Assembly: GCF_002017875.1 (NCBI RefSeq)
Contig: NZ_MUFV01000001.1
Location: 1,693,501-1,757,500, forward strand
Source: Deinococcus sp. LM3
GTDB taxonomy: Bacteria; Deinococcota; Deinococci; Deinococcales; Deinococcaceae
DNA length: 64,000 bases
Reading direction: 5' to 3'
The position numbers and the translations under genes were made by a program. Below the pieces are notes generated by a model. The model saw only the letters and a list, made by a program, of their open reading frames with translations. It did no database searches and was not told the origin of the DNA. This document shows positions 20,001 through 27,526 of this stretch, piece after piece (within the stretch, counting starts at the first letter, position 1; every line of letters begins with the position of its first letter).

Positions 20001-20732
20001 TCAGCGGGCGCGGCTGACGGTGTACGCCAGCAGCGGCTCGCGGCTCAGGACCCGCCCGGCCCGCTCGACCCGCAACTCGCCGCCCGGAGACCGCGCGGTG
20101 CCCACGACCAGCACGTACCCGTACCCGCCCCGGTTCCAGCGGTACTCGTCCCGCTCGCGGCCCGTGACGTGCGTGCCGCCGGTCAGTTGCACGCCCGGCG
20201 TGCCGTCGCGGTTGCGGCTGGCGTATGTGACCCGCCCGCCTGATTCCCACACGGTCACGCTGTGCCGCGCCGTGGCCGCCATGACCGCCGCCTGCGGCAC
20301 GTAGCGGCAGTCGAACGACCCGGCGGGCACCCGGAACTCGTTCACGTGTGTCAGGCGGTAGGCGGGGTCCTGTACGTTCTCCACGTTGCTGCTGTGCACG
20401 AAGAAGCCCGGCGCCGGGGCGCTGCTTCCCGCGAAGGTCAGCGGCGTGTACACCTGACCCGCCCCCGCATCGTCCGCACCGACCGTCACGGGCGTCCGCG
20501 ACCGCGCCGTCAGTCGACCCGCGCCGCTCACCCACTGCGTCAGCGTGCCCGGCCCGATCCCACCCCCGGACAGCGCCAGCACCCGCCCCGGCGTGTCGCA
20601 CCAGAACCGAGCGGACTGCCACGCGCCCCCGTTCACCTGCGCGAACGACTCCTCCCGGAATCCCGCCGCCAGCGCCGCCGGAGCCAGCGCCAGAACCGCA
20701 CACGCCATCAGGACCGCCCGTGAACCGACCAT
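20001..20732 (-). CDS. Secreted hypothetical protein
   Basis: This 243-aa protein has a signal peptide (AVLMACAVLALAPAALAAG) and no recognised domain. It has a beta-rich appearance and two cysteines (FWCDTPG, FDCRYVP) that could form a disulphide in the periplasm. I chose ATG 20732 because GGAGG lies 8 nt upstream and the signal peptide follows directly; a longer in-frame reading to 20819 would put proline-rich sequence in front of it. It lies between crtD and the glycosyltransferase on the same strand, but a 145-nt structured gap separates it from the latter, so cotranscription is uncertain. Function unknown. Confidence 0.65.
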   Translation of the reverse strand: MVGSRAVLMACAVLALAPAALAAGFREESFAQVNGGAWQSARFWCDTPGRVLALSGGGIGPGTLTQWVSGAGRLTARSRTPVTVGADDAGAGQVYTPLTFAGSSAPAPGFFVHSSNVENVQDPAYRLTHVNEFRVPAGSFDCRYVPQAAVMAATARHSVTVWESGGRVTYASRNRDGTPGVQLTGGTHVTGRERDEYRWNRGGYGYVLVVGTARSPGGELRVERAGRVLSREPLLAYTVSRAR

Positions 20733-20790
20733 GCCCCGAGCCTCCACCCCACACCTGAGCTGCACATGAACGGGCGGGGGTGGAGGCAGG

Positions 20791-20876
20791 GGAGACCCCT
20801 CACCCCTTGCCTGCGGCAAGGCCCTCTCCCGAACGGAGAGGGGAGAGAAGCCTACTGATGGGGGTGAGGGGTCTCC
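20791..20876. repeat. Nested inverted repeat (cruciform/three-way junction potential)
   Basis: Perfect 16-bp arms GGAGACCCCTCACCCC (20791-20806) and its complement (20861-20876) enclose two further hairpins: CTTGCC-TGC-GGCAAG (20806-20820) and CCCTCTCC-CGAAC-GGAGAGGG (20822-20842). It starts 2 nt beyond the glycosyltransferase stop codon and may act as a bidirectional terminator. The crtO-cruF gap (23728-23872) has similar vocabulary. Confidence 0.7.
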
Positions 20877-20877
20877 G

Positions 20878-21993
20878 TCATTGCCGGTACTCGCGGCCCT
20901 TCCAGGTGACGGTGCGGCGCAGGGCGCGGCGGTACACGGGCAGGGCCAGCAGCGGCGTGAGGGGTCCCAGCAGGCCCTCGGCCAGGTCGGCGGGGGCGCG
21001 GCGACCGGCGACCACGCTGATCAGGGTGCGTTCCAGCAGCCCGGCCACGCGCAGGGCCGTCCAGCCGGGGCCGCGCAGCCAGGGGCGCAGCAGCCACGGC
21101 AGGGTGTACGCGCCCAGGTGCCCGGCGGCGGCCAGCAGCAGCAGCGGCCGTGAGTGAAAGTGCAGCGGCAGGACGTTCTTGCTGAAACCCGCCACCGACT
21201 CCGGGTACGTGCGGTACATGCGCACGCCGATGCACGCGCGTCCCAGCGCCGTGGCCACCAGGAAGCCCTGTGCGCCCAGGTGCTGCGCGAGGCGGGTGTC
21301 TTCCAGCACCTCGGCCCGGACGGGCGCGTACCCGCCCACGGAGCGCAGCGCGGCGCGGCGGAACGCCATGACCTGCCCGTTGGCGATGGAAGTCATGGGG
21401 TGGCGCAGGCGCGTCAGCGGAAACGGAAAGTACGACAGTACCGCCGCGTCCACCAGGGGCGTCAGCAGGCGGGCGCCCAGGCCCGCGTTCGCCTGCCGGG
21501 GCTGGATGCTCAGCAGGTCCGCGCCGGAACGGGTCAGTTCGCTCAGCAGGCCGCCCAGCGCACCCGCGTGCCAGTCCACGTCCGCGTCCGTGAAGATCAG
21601 CACCTCGCCGCGCGCCGCGCGCAGCAGTTGCTGGCAGGCCCAGGGTTTCCCGTTCCAGCCGTCCGGTCTGGGCTCGCCCGTCAGGACCCGCGCGCCCAGG
21701 CGGCGGGCCACGTCGGCGGTCCCGTCGCGGCTGCCGTCGTCCAGCACCAGCACCTCGAACGCGCCCTGGGCGAGCACGCCGGGCAGGGTGCGGGGCAGGT
21801 TGTCCGCCTCGTCCCGCGCTGGAATCAGGATGGAGACGCGCGGCCCCCCACGCGGGGTGGGCGCGGGCCGCAGGCGGGGGAAGGTCACGGCGTTCACGGC
21901 CAGCACCGCCGCCTTGGTCGCCAGCCAGCCCAGCAGCAGCGCCTGCACGGGCCGCTGCACCCGCCCCCAAGCGGCAGTCCAATGAATCCTCAT
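20878..21993 (-). CDS. Glycosyltransferase family 2, CruG-like
   Basis: This 371-aa membrane-associated glycosyltransferase has the GT-A core RVSILIPARDEADNLPRTLPG, VLVLDDGSRDGT (near residue 85), FTDADVDW (metal-binding DxD, near 135) and EDTRLAQHL (near 235). There is an N-terminal hydrophobic segment and hydrophobic helices near the C-terminus. It is ordered with plsC-like and cruF genes. CruF-associated GT2 enzymes (CruG) glycosylate the 2'-hydroxyl of carotenoids, so a carotenoid glycosyl transfer role is likely (inference from context). The start ATG 21993 overlaps the upstream acyltransferase stop by 4 nt. Confidence 0.82.
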   Translation of the reverse strand: MRIHWTAAWGRVQRPVQALLLGWLATKAAVLAVNAVTFPRLRPAPTPRGGPRVSILIPARDEADNLPRTLPGVLAQGAFEVLVLDDGSRDGTADVARRLGARVLTGEPRPDGWNGKPWACQQLLRAARGEVLIFTDADVDWHAGALGGLLSELTRSGADLLSIQPRQANAGLGARLLTPLVDAAVLSYFPFPLTRLRHPMTSIANGQVMAFRRAALRSVGGYAPVRAEVLEDTRLAQHLGAQGFLVATALGRACIGVRMYRTYPESVAGFSKNVLPLHFHSRPLLLLAAAGHLGAYTLPWLLRPWLRGPGWTALRVAGLLERTLISVVAGRRAPADLAEGLLGPLTPLLALPVYRRALRRTVTWKGREYRQ

Positions 21994-22694
21994 CCTCTGT
22001 CCCCGGTGATCCAGGTCAGCAGCCTGGAGGGCAGATCCACCCGCTCCGAACGGCTCGCGCGGCCCGGCACGGCCCGCAGGTACCCGGCGGGCGGCGCTTC
22101 CGGGTCGCTGTCCAGCAGCTCGGCGTTCAGCGCGGCCAGTTCGCGTTGCAGGGCGCCCTCCAGGTCTGGTCCCGCCACCGGCCACCCGAAGCGCACGAAG
22201 GCCTCGGGCGCCTGCGCGCCGCGCATCACGACCCGCAGCGCCACCGGCACCAGCGGCACGCCCGCCGCGCCCGCGATCCACGCCGCGCCCGGCTGCATGG
22301 CCCGCAGCGGCCCGGCCGGTTGCACCGCGCCCTCCGGGAATACCACCAGCCACCCCACCCGCGCCCGCCGCACGCCCGCCCGGACCTCGTCTACGCGCAC
22401 CGCGCCCACGCGCCGCAGGAACGGAAAGCGCGACAGCTGCCGCGCGCCCATCAGCACCGCGAACTCATTACCCGCCCACAGGGCCGCCTCGCGCAGCACG
22501 TACCCGTCCCACCAGCTGTGATGGTTCGGCGCCAGGACCGCCCCGCCCGCCGGGACCGGCCCGCGCACCCACACGCCGCCCAGGCCAGCGCGCACGCTGC
22601 GGCTCACGCTGCGCGACAGCAGCCACGTCGCCCAGGTGTGACGGTCCCCCCCAGCCTGCCCGGACCTGGGCTTACCGGGCACGGGCCACCGCAC
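21990..22694 (-). CDS. 1-acyl-glycerol-3-phosphate acyltransferase-like (PlsC family)
   Basis: This 234-aa LPLAT-family protein has the catalytic HX4D motif in NHHSWWD (near residue 57) and the glycerophosphate-binding-type motif VVFPEGAVQPAGPLR (near residue 117). Family members acylate lysophosphatidate in the membrane. Here it is locked between a GT2 gene (4-nt overlap) and cruF (23-nt overlap), so it may instead acylate a glycosylated carotenoid, as the acyltransferase of staphyloxanthin synthesis does (inference). The start is GTG 22694. Confidence 0.8.
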   Translation of the reverse strand: MRWPVPGKPRSGQAGGDRHTWATWLLSRSVSRSVRAGLGGVWVRGPVPAGGAVLAPNHHSWWDGYVLREAALWAGNEFAVLMGARQLSRFPFLRRVGAVRVDEVRAGVRRARVGWLVVFPEGAVQPAGPLRAMQPGAAWIAGAAGVPLVPVALRVVMRGAQAPEAFVRFGWPVAGPDLEGALQRELAALNAELLDSDPEAPPAGYLRAVPGRASRSERVDLPSRLLTWITGDRG

Positions 22695-23727
22695 GCCGAC
22701 CCGGACGCAGCGCCCGCGCCAGCCCCAAACCCAGCCCCATGGCTGCCAGCGTCACCGCCGCCTCGGCGTAACGGCCCACCAGCACCAGCCCGCCCGGCAG
22801 GAAGAACGCCTCGGTCGCGTACACCACCCGGAAATCCAGGCCCTCACCGGCCCGGCGCGCACCGGGCAGCAGACTCAGGGACGGCACACGGCTCGCCTGC
22901 ACATTCCCGTCCACCCGCTCCAGCCAGCCGGGCAGCGCCCAGCCCACCCCGGCCCGCCCGAACAGCCCCGGCGCCAGCCCCGTGAACACCCACGACAGGC
23001 CCCACCCGACCGCCCACCACCCCAGGAAGTTCTGCACCGGCGCGCCCGCCCACAGCGGCAGCGGGTCCGTCCACGTCCAGTACCCCTGCGCGGTCATCAG
23101 GGGTTCCAGGCCCACGTCCCACAGCATCATCAGCGCGCCCGCCAGCCACGGCCGCCCGCGCGACAGGCTCGTGGCCGTCAGGGTCAACGCGAACCACCCC
23201 AGCGGCACGATCAACGGCACGGTCAGCAGCGTCGGCGCGGGCGCCCCCGCGTACGAGTACTCCCCGAACGGAATGCCCGTCCGGCTCCCCAGCAACTCCA
23301 CGCCCAGCCCCACCCCGAACGACACGACCAGCATCAGCGCCGCCCGCAGCCACCCCACCCGCTCCCACACGAACGCCAGCGCCGCCGCGCACAACGCCGC
23401 CGTACTCGCCAGCCCCAGCACCGGGAACCCCTCCGGCCAGAGCGGCACCGGAATCTTCAGCGCCACGTACAGCGCCACCAGCGCCATCCACGGCCGCGTC
23501 GCCGCCAGCAGCCCGGCCAGCCGCTCGCCCAGCACCTCCGGGAACGCCGGACCCAGCGCGTCCCCCGCCAGCGCCAGCACGCCCGACAGCGGCAACCCCA
23601 GCGCAATCAACGCCCAGCCCACGGGATTCCCGCCCATGATCAGCAGCGCCCCCAGGAACGCCACGCCCAGCGCCGCGAACGCCAGCCCGAACCTGAGCAG
23701 GGCAGGGGAGAGGGAAAGGCGCGTCAA
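22672..23727 (-). CDS. cruF: Carotenoid 1,2-hydratase CruF (DUF422)
   Basis: This integral membrane protein has about eight hydrophobic helices. CruF adds water across the terminal psi-end double bond of lycopene- or gamma-carotene-type carotenoids. Family motifs include GVELLGSRTGIPFGEYSY, LMMLWDVGLEPLMTAQGYWTW and NFLGWWAVGWGLSW. I chose TTG 23727 (351 aa), which has GGGGAGGGG just upstream. An in-frame GTG at 23781 would add 18 polar residues. It follows crtO on the same strand after a 145-nt gap and overlaps the acyltransferase gene by 23 nt. Confidence 0.82.
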   Translation of the reverse strand: MTRLSLSPALLRFGLAFAALGVAFLGALLIMGGNPVGWALIALGLPLSGVLALAGDALGPAFPEVLGERLAGLLAATRPWMALVALYVALKIPVPLWPEGFPVLGLASTAALCAAALAFVWERVGWLRAALMLVVSFGVGLGVELLGSRTGIPFGEYSYAGAPAPTLLTVPLIVPLGWFALTLTATSLSRGRPWLAGALMMLWDVGLEPLMTAQGYWTWTDPLPLWAGAPVQNFLGWWAVGWGLSWVFTGLAPGLFGRAGVGWALPGWLERVDGNVQASRVPSLSLLPGARRAGEGLDFRVVYATEAFFLPGGLVLVGRYAEAAVTLAAMGLGLGLARALRPGRRAVARAR

Positions 23728-23872
23728 GACCCCTCCCCCCGGTCTTTTCTGCTGTGCAGCTCTACCACTCTGACGGGGCACGAAGGCCGTTCATTCCCTC
23801 GCCCCTTGCGGGAGAGGGAGGGAGCCCCGGAGGGGCGGAAGGGTGAGGGGGCGTGTGACCCGCGCACTCCGC

Positions 23873-25408
23873 TCACCGCCACCGGCGTCTCGTCAGGTCT
23901 TTTACGAGGACCTGCGCGGCGTTGCGGCCGGAGGCGCCCATGATGCCGCCGCCGGGGTGGGTGCTGGCGCCGGTCAGGTAGAGGCCCTGCACGCCGGGCC
24001 AGCGGTACTGGCTGGCTTTCATCCAGGGGCGGAAGGAGAACATCTGGTCGAAGCTCATTTCGAGGTGCATGACGTTGCCGCGGTGCAGGCCGAGGTTCGT
24101 TTCTAACCACTGTGGCGTCTGCACGAGTTCGCCGACGATGGTGTCGCGGGTGCCGGGCGCGTAGTGTTCGAAGGCGTTCAGGATGTTCTCGCGGGCTTCG
24201 GCGGTGCGGGTTTCCCAGGAGCCGCTGCTGAGTTCGTAGGGGTAGTACTGCGCCCAGAGCCACAGGGCCTCGCCGCCGGGCGGGGCGAGCGAGTCGTCCA
24301 CGGCGCTGAAGCTCATGGCGATCAGGGGCGGGTCCTTGGTGGGTTCGCCTGCGAGGTACTCGCCGTAGCCTTTCATGAGTTGCTGTTCGTTCTTGATCAG
24401 CAGGCCCAGGCCGACGCGGCTGTCGGGTTCCTTGTGGTGGCGGTACTTGACTTTCTCGCTCAGGGCGAGGCGCAGGACCATGCCGAAGCCGTTGCCCACG
24501 CGGACCTGCCGGGCGGCGGCGGGTACATGCTCGTCCGGCAGGGCGCCGGCGGTGGTCAGGATGTGCGCGCCGGACACGACGGCGCGGGCGGTGTACGTCT
24601 CGCCGTTCTCCAGCCGGATGCCCTGCGCCTTCCCATCCTTGACGAGGATGTCCTTGACGGGCGCGTTCACGAACACCTGCCCGCCGTCCGCCTCGATGGC
24701 GCGTTTCAGGGCCTGCGTCAGACCGCCGCTGCCGCCCTTGGGCCGTGCGACGCCGCCCTCGTGGTACAGCGGGTGCCACAGCAGGAACGGCGCACTCAGC
24801 GGGTCGCTGGGCGGCGGTCCGCTCTGCGCGGCCATCCACACCAGCGGGGCGCGCACCCGCTCGTCCGTGAAGTACTCCTTCGCCACGTCCCCGTACGGGC
24901 GCAGAATCCGGGGCAGTTGCTCCATCCAGTCCTTGCCCTTGCCGCTGCTGACCACCATCTTGCCCATGTCCAGCGGCCCCGGCGCCGAGTTGAACAGGTC
25001 CGCCACGGAGCGCGCAAACGGCGTCCAGTCGTCCAGGAATTTCGTGTACGCCTCGCCCTGACCGGGGAACAGGGCGTCGAGCTCCCGCGCCGTGCGCCCG
25101 GCGTCGCGGTGGATGAACCACGGCGTCTCGCCGTCCGACGCGTGGAACATCGGGTCCACGTCCAGGTAGTGCAGGCCGTGCCGCGTCAGTTCCAGTTCCC
25201 GCACCACGGGCGTCATGCGGATCAGGATGTGCGCGCTGCCGCCGTAATCGAAGCGGTACCCCGGCACCAGTTCCTCGGTACTGACGGCGCCCCCCACGAT
25301 GTGCCGCCGCTCGAACACGCCCACCTTCAGGCCCGCCTTCGCGGCGTACGCGGCGGTCACCAGCGCGTTGTGGCCCGCCCCCATCACGATCACGTCGAAA
25401 TCCGGCAT
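23873..25408 (-). CDS. crtO: Carotenoid ketolase CrtO (phytoene-desaturase-like)
   Basis: This 511-aa FAD-dependent oxidoreductase has the fold FDVIVMGAGHNALVTAAYAA at residues 3-22 and the C-terminal signature GLYLTGASTHPGGGIMGASGRNAA. CrtO-type ketolases introduce the 4-keto group on the beta-ionone ring, a step in deinoxanthin synthesis. Length and sequence style (FERRHIVGGAVSTEELVPGY) match CrtO rather than CrtI. ATG 25408 has CAGACT 7 nt upstream, consistent with a leaderless start. A longer reading towards 25852 overlaps the divergent GNAT gene and is rejected. It heads the run crtO, cruF, acyltransferase, glycosyltransferase. Confidence 0.87.
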   Translation of the reverse strand: MPDFDVIVMGAGHNALVTAAYAAKAGLKVGVFERRHIVGGAVSTEELVPGYRFDYGGSAHILIRMTPVVRELELTRHGLHYLDVDPMFHASDGETPWFIHRDAGRTARELDALFPGQGEAYTKFLDDWTPFARSVADLFNSAPGPLDMGKMVVSSGKGKDWMEQLPRILRPYGDVAKEYFTDERVRAPLVWMAAQSGPPPSDPLSAPFLLWHPLYHEGGVARPKGGSGGLTQALKRAIEADGGQVFVNAPVKDILVKDGKAQGIRLENGETYTARAVVSGAHILTTAGALPDEHVPAAARQVRVGNGFGMVLRLALSEKVKYRHHKEPDSRVGLGLLIKNEQQLMKGYGEYLAGEPTKDPPLIAMSFSAVDDSLAPPGGEALWLWAQYYPYELSSGSWETRTAEARENILNAFEHYAPGTRDTIVGELVQTPQWLETNLGLHRGNVMHLEMSFDQMFSFRPWMKASQYRWPGVQGLYLTGASTHPGGGIMGASGRNAAQVLVKDLTRRRWR

Positions 25409-25505
25409 CCCGCGCAGTCTGCCACGCCCGCGCCCCGGCAGAGCGTCAGCCCGCACGCAGAAGCGCCCGCCCACTCCCCCCGCCCCGGCCGGTGCATGAT
25501 GACCC

Positions 25506-25961
25506 ATGACTCCCTTCCGCATCCGCCGCCTGGGACCCGGCGACGAGGCCGCCCTGGAACGCCTCGCGCACGACGAGACGGACTTCACGGACGAACCGCC
25601 CAGCCCGCCCCTCACCCCGGACGCCGCCCGCGCGTACCTGAGCGACCCCGGCGTGTGGCACTGGCACGCCGAGGACGACAGCGGCCACCCGGTGGGGTTC
25701 CTGATGGCGTACCGGCACCGCCGCCGCAGCGGCGACCCGCTGGACGTGATGTTCGAGGAGATCGGCGTCCGCCAGTCCTGGCGGGGGCGTGGCGTGGGCC
25801 GCGCCCTGGTCGCAGCCCTGCACGCCCACATGCGCGAACAGGGCATTTGCAACGTGTGGGTGGCGGCCGACAGCGAGGAGGCGCAGGCCTTCTACCGCGC
25901 CTGCGGGTACGACACCGACGAGTTGCAGGGCGTGATCCTCAGCCGGACACTCGATCACTGA
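25506..25961 (+). CDS. GNAT family N-acetyltransferase
   Basis: This 151-aa protein is a single GNAT domain. The acetyl-CoA pyrophosphate-binding loop is RQSWRGRGVGRALV (near residue 93), and the strand-helix end is ADSEEAQAFYRACGYD. The arrangement resembles the AAC(3)-I-type branch, but the substrate (amine, amino acid or protein) cannot be predicted. It is divergent from crtO with a 97-nt gap. Confidence 0.85.
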   Translation: MTPFRIRRLGPGDEAALERLAHDETDFTDEPPSPPLTPDAARAYLSDPGVWHWHAEDDSGHPVGFLMAYRHRRRSGDPLDVMFEEIGVRQSWRGRGVGRALVAALHAHMREQGICNVWVAADSEEAQAFYRACGYDTDELQGVILSRTLDH

Positions 25962-26022
25962 CCTGGGCCACTGACCCTGCGCGACAGAGGTGAGTAAGAG
26001 TGAGGGGGGTACGCTGTGACGC

Positions 26023-26253
26023 ATGTTCGGTCGTCGCGTGCCCCCCCATATCGTGTTCGCTTCTAGCGTTGCGCTGGCCGTGCTCTGCGCGGTCCTGGCG
26101 TTCCTGGCCGCGCAGTCCCAGAGCTGGGTGTGGGCGGCGGTGGCGGCCGTGTTGGCCGTGTGGTTCGCCGTGGACGCCTTCCGGTCGTTCTCGTGGACGC
26201 AGGCGAAGAAACGTCAGGATGCCGAGAAGGCCGCCCAGAACGGTCACCGCTGA
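26023..26253 (+). CDS. Small membrane protein, two predicted helices
   Basis: This 76-aa protein has two hydrophobic segments (VFASSVALAVLCAVLAFLA and WVWAAVAAVLAVWFAVDAF) and a basic, glutamine-rich tail. TACGCT lies exactly 7 nt before ATG 26023, so a leaderless mRNA is likely. I recognise no family. Confidence 0.7.
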   Translation: MFGRRVPPHIVFASSVALAVLCAVLAFLAAQSQSWVWAAVAAVLAVWFAVDAFRSFSWTQAKKRQDAEKAAQNGHR

Positions 26254-26300
26254 GACAATGACCGCTGACCGGTCGGCCCGGTCCTTTCACCCGTCCGTGA

Positions 26301-26900
26301 CTATCCCCCGGTCTGGGTTTTCCTGATCCAGTAGCGCATGGGTTTGGGCGTTTCGTGGTCGTTGCCCAGGTCCTTCCAGCTCAGGGTGGTGGTCAGGTCC
26401 GGGCGTTCGGTGTAGCCGCGCGCGGCCCAGAAGGCGTGGTGTGTGCGGTACGGGGTGGGCCGGGCGGGGTGGTCGTCCGGGCGCTGCACGGCGCAGAAGG
26501 CGGTGGTGTTCAGGCCGAGGCGGGCGGCGTGCGCCTCGCGGTGGTCGAAGAAAGCGTGACCCAGGCCGCGCCCGCGGTATTCGGCGGTCAGAACACTCTC
26601 GCCCAGGTACAGCACGTCAGTCGGGTCGAATTCCGGGGCGTGCAGCGGCGCGCGGATGTCGTCGGTCTCCTGCGTGAGCGGCAGGGCGCTGCTGGCCCCG
26701 ACGATGGTGTCGCCGTCGCGGGCCAGCACGATGATGGCGTCCGGGGCGTCCAGGTAGGTCTGCAGGTAGCGTTCCTCGTAGGCGGGGTCGCCGTCGTACA
26801 GGTACGGGTACGCGCGGAATACCAGGGTTCGCAGGCGGGCCAGCGCGGGAATGAACGGGGCGAGGTCCGGCCCGCCGACGGTGGTGACGCTCAGGCTCAA
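26301..26900 (-). CDS. GNAT family N-acetyltransferase
   Basis: This 199-aa protein has the GNAT acetyl-CoA-binding motif EYRGRGLGHAFFDHREAHA (near residue 108) and a C-terminal HHAFWAARGYTERP. It has a longer C-terminal half than usual. The start is TTG 26900, which overlaps the upstream SnoaL-like gene's stop (TTGA), so translation is coupled. A larger open frame to 27395 runs over that gene and is not coding. Substrate unknown. Confidence 0.8.
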   Translation of the reverse strand: MSLSVTTVGGPDLAPFIPALARLRTLVFRAYPYLYDGDPAYEERYLQTYLDAPDAIIVLARDGDTIVGASSALPLTQETDDIRAPLHAPEFDPTDVLYLGESVLTAEYRGRGLGHAFFDHREAHAARLGLNTTAFCAVQRPDDHPARPTPYRTHHAFWAARGYTERPDLTTTLSWKDLGNDHETPKPMRYWIRKTQTGG

Positions 26901-27322
26901 GCGCTGCCCTGCTCGACCTGCCGGGTCCAGTCCGCGAGGTTGTAGTAGTTGGTCACGCGCGCGATCTTCCCGCCGCGCACGTCGAAGAACGCGCCGACCG
27001 GCAGCACGTAGCGCTGCCCCTGTGCTTCGGGCAGGCCGGGGTCGGTGCGCAGGTACTCGCCGTGAATGACGAACTCGGCGCTGGCACGCGCGCCGTCCGG
27101 GGTGGCCATGACGGTCAGGTCCTCGGCGCGCTCGCGGTAGTGGGCGTCCATCTTCGCCAGGAAGGCCCGGAACGCGTCCAGGCCGGTCTGGGTGTCGCCC
27201 TCGTTGATGTCGTGGCGCACGTCGTCGGTCAGCAGGGCCAGCATGCCGGCCGCGTCGCCGCGGTTGAAGGCGTCGTAGTAGGCCTGCACGAGCTGAACGG
27301 CTGTCTGGGTGGCGTCGGTCAT
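26897..27322 (-). CDS. SnoaL-like/NTF2-fold protein
   Basis: This 141-aa protein of the ketosteroid-isomerase/SnoaL-like fold reads YYDAFNRGDAAGMLALLTDDV, typical of the first helix and strand, and ends in GAFFDVRGGKIARVTNYYN. Members act as small-molecule isomerases, hydrolases or binding proteins; no substrate can be named. ATG 27322 has TATCCT 7 nt upstream (leaderless). It is operonic with the GNAT gene through a TTGA overlap. Confidence 0.8.
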   Translation of the reverse strand: MTDATQTAVQLVQAYYDAFNRGDAAGMLALLTDDVRHDINEGDTQTGLDAFRAFLAKMDAHYRERAEDLTVMATPDGARASAEFVIHGEYLRTDPGLPEAQGQRYVLPVGAFFDVRGGKIARVTNYYNLADWTRQVEQGSA

Positions 27323-27526
27323 GCCCGTCAGGATACGGCAGGGGCCCGGCCGGGCCGTTCGTGCGCGGGTCATGGAACGCCCAGCCTCCCCTCATGAGGC
27401 GCGGCCATGCTGCCCTGCGGGGAAATGTGCGGTCACGCGCGAGTATTTCTGCTACTTTAGGAACAATTTACCCACACCTGCCGCGCCCAGAACGCCCAGG
27501 ACCGCTTTCAACGGAGGAGTCAACGC

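Noticed and set aside
23728..23872. 14-codon ORF ending in a TTGA overlap with cruF as a third leaderless micro-ORF
   Set aside because: No TANNNT box lies 6-7 nt before its GTG, unlike the crtD and rodA cases.
25409..25852. N-terminal extension of CrtO to 25852
   Set aside because: It overlaps the divergent GNAT gene, has shadow-frame composition, and ATG 25408 is followed directly by the FAD-binding fold.
24164..25993. 609-aa plus-strand frame
   Set aside because: Antisense to crtO and changes to low-complexity R/P/G sequence; no family motif.
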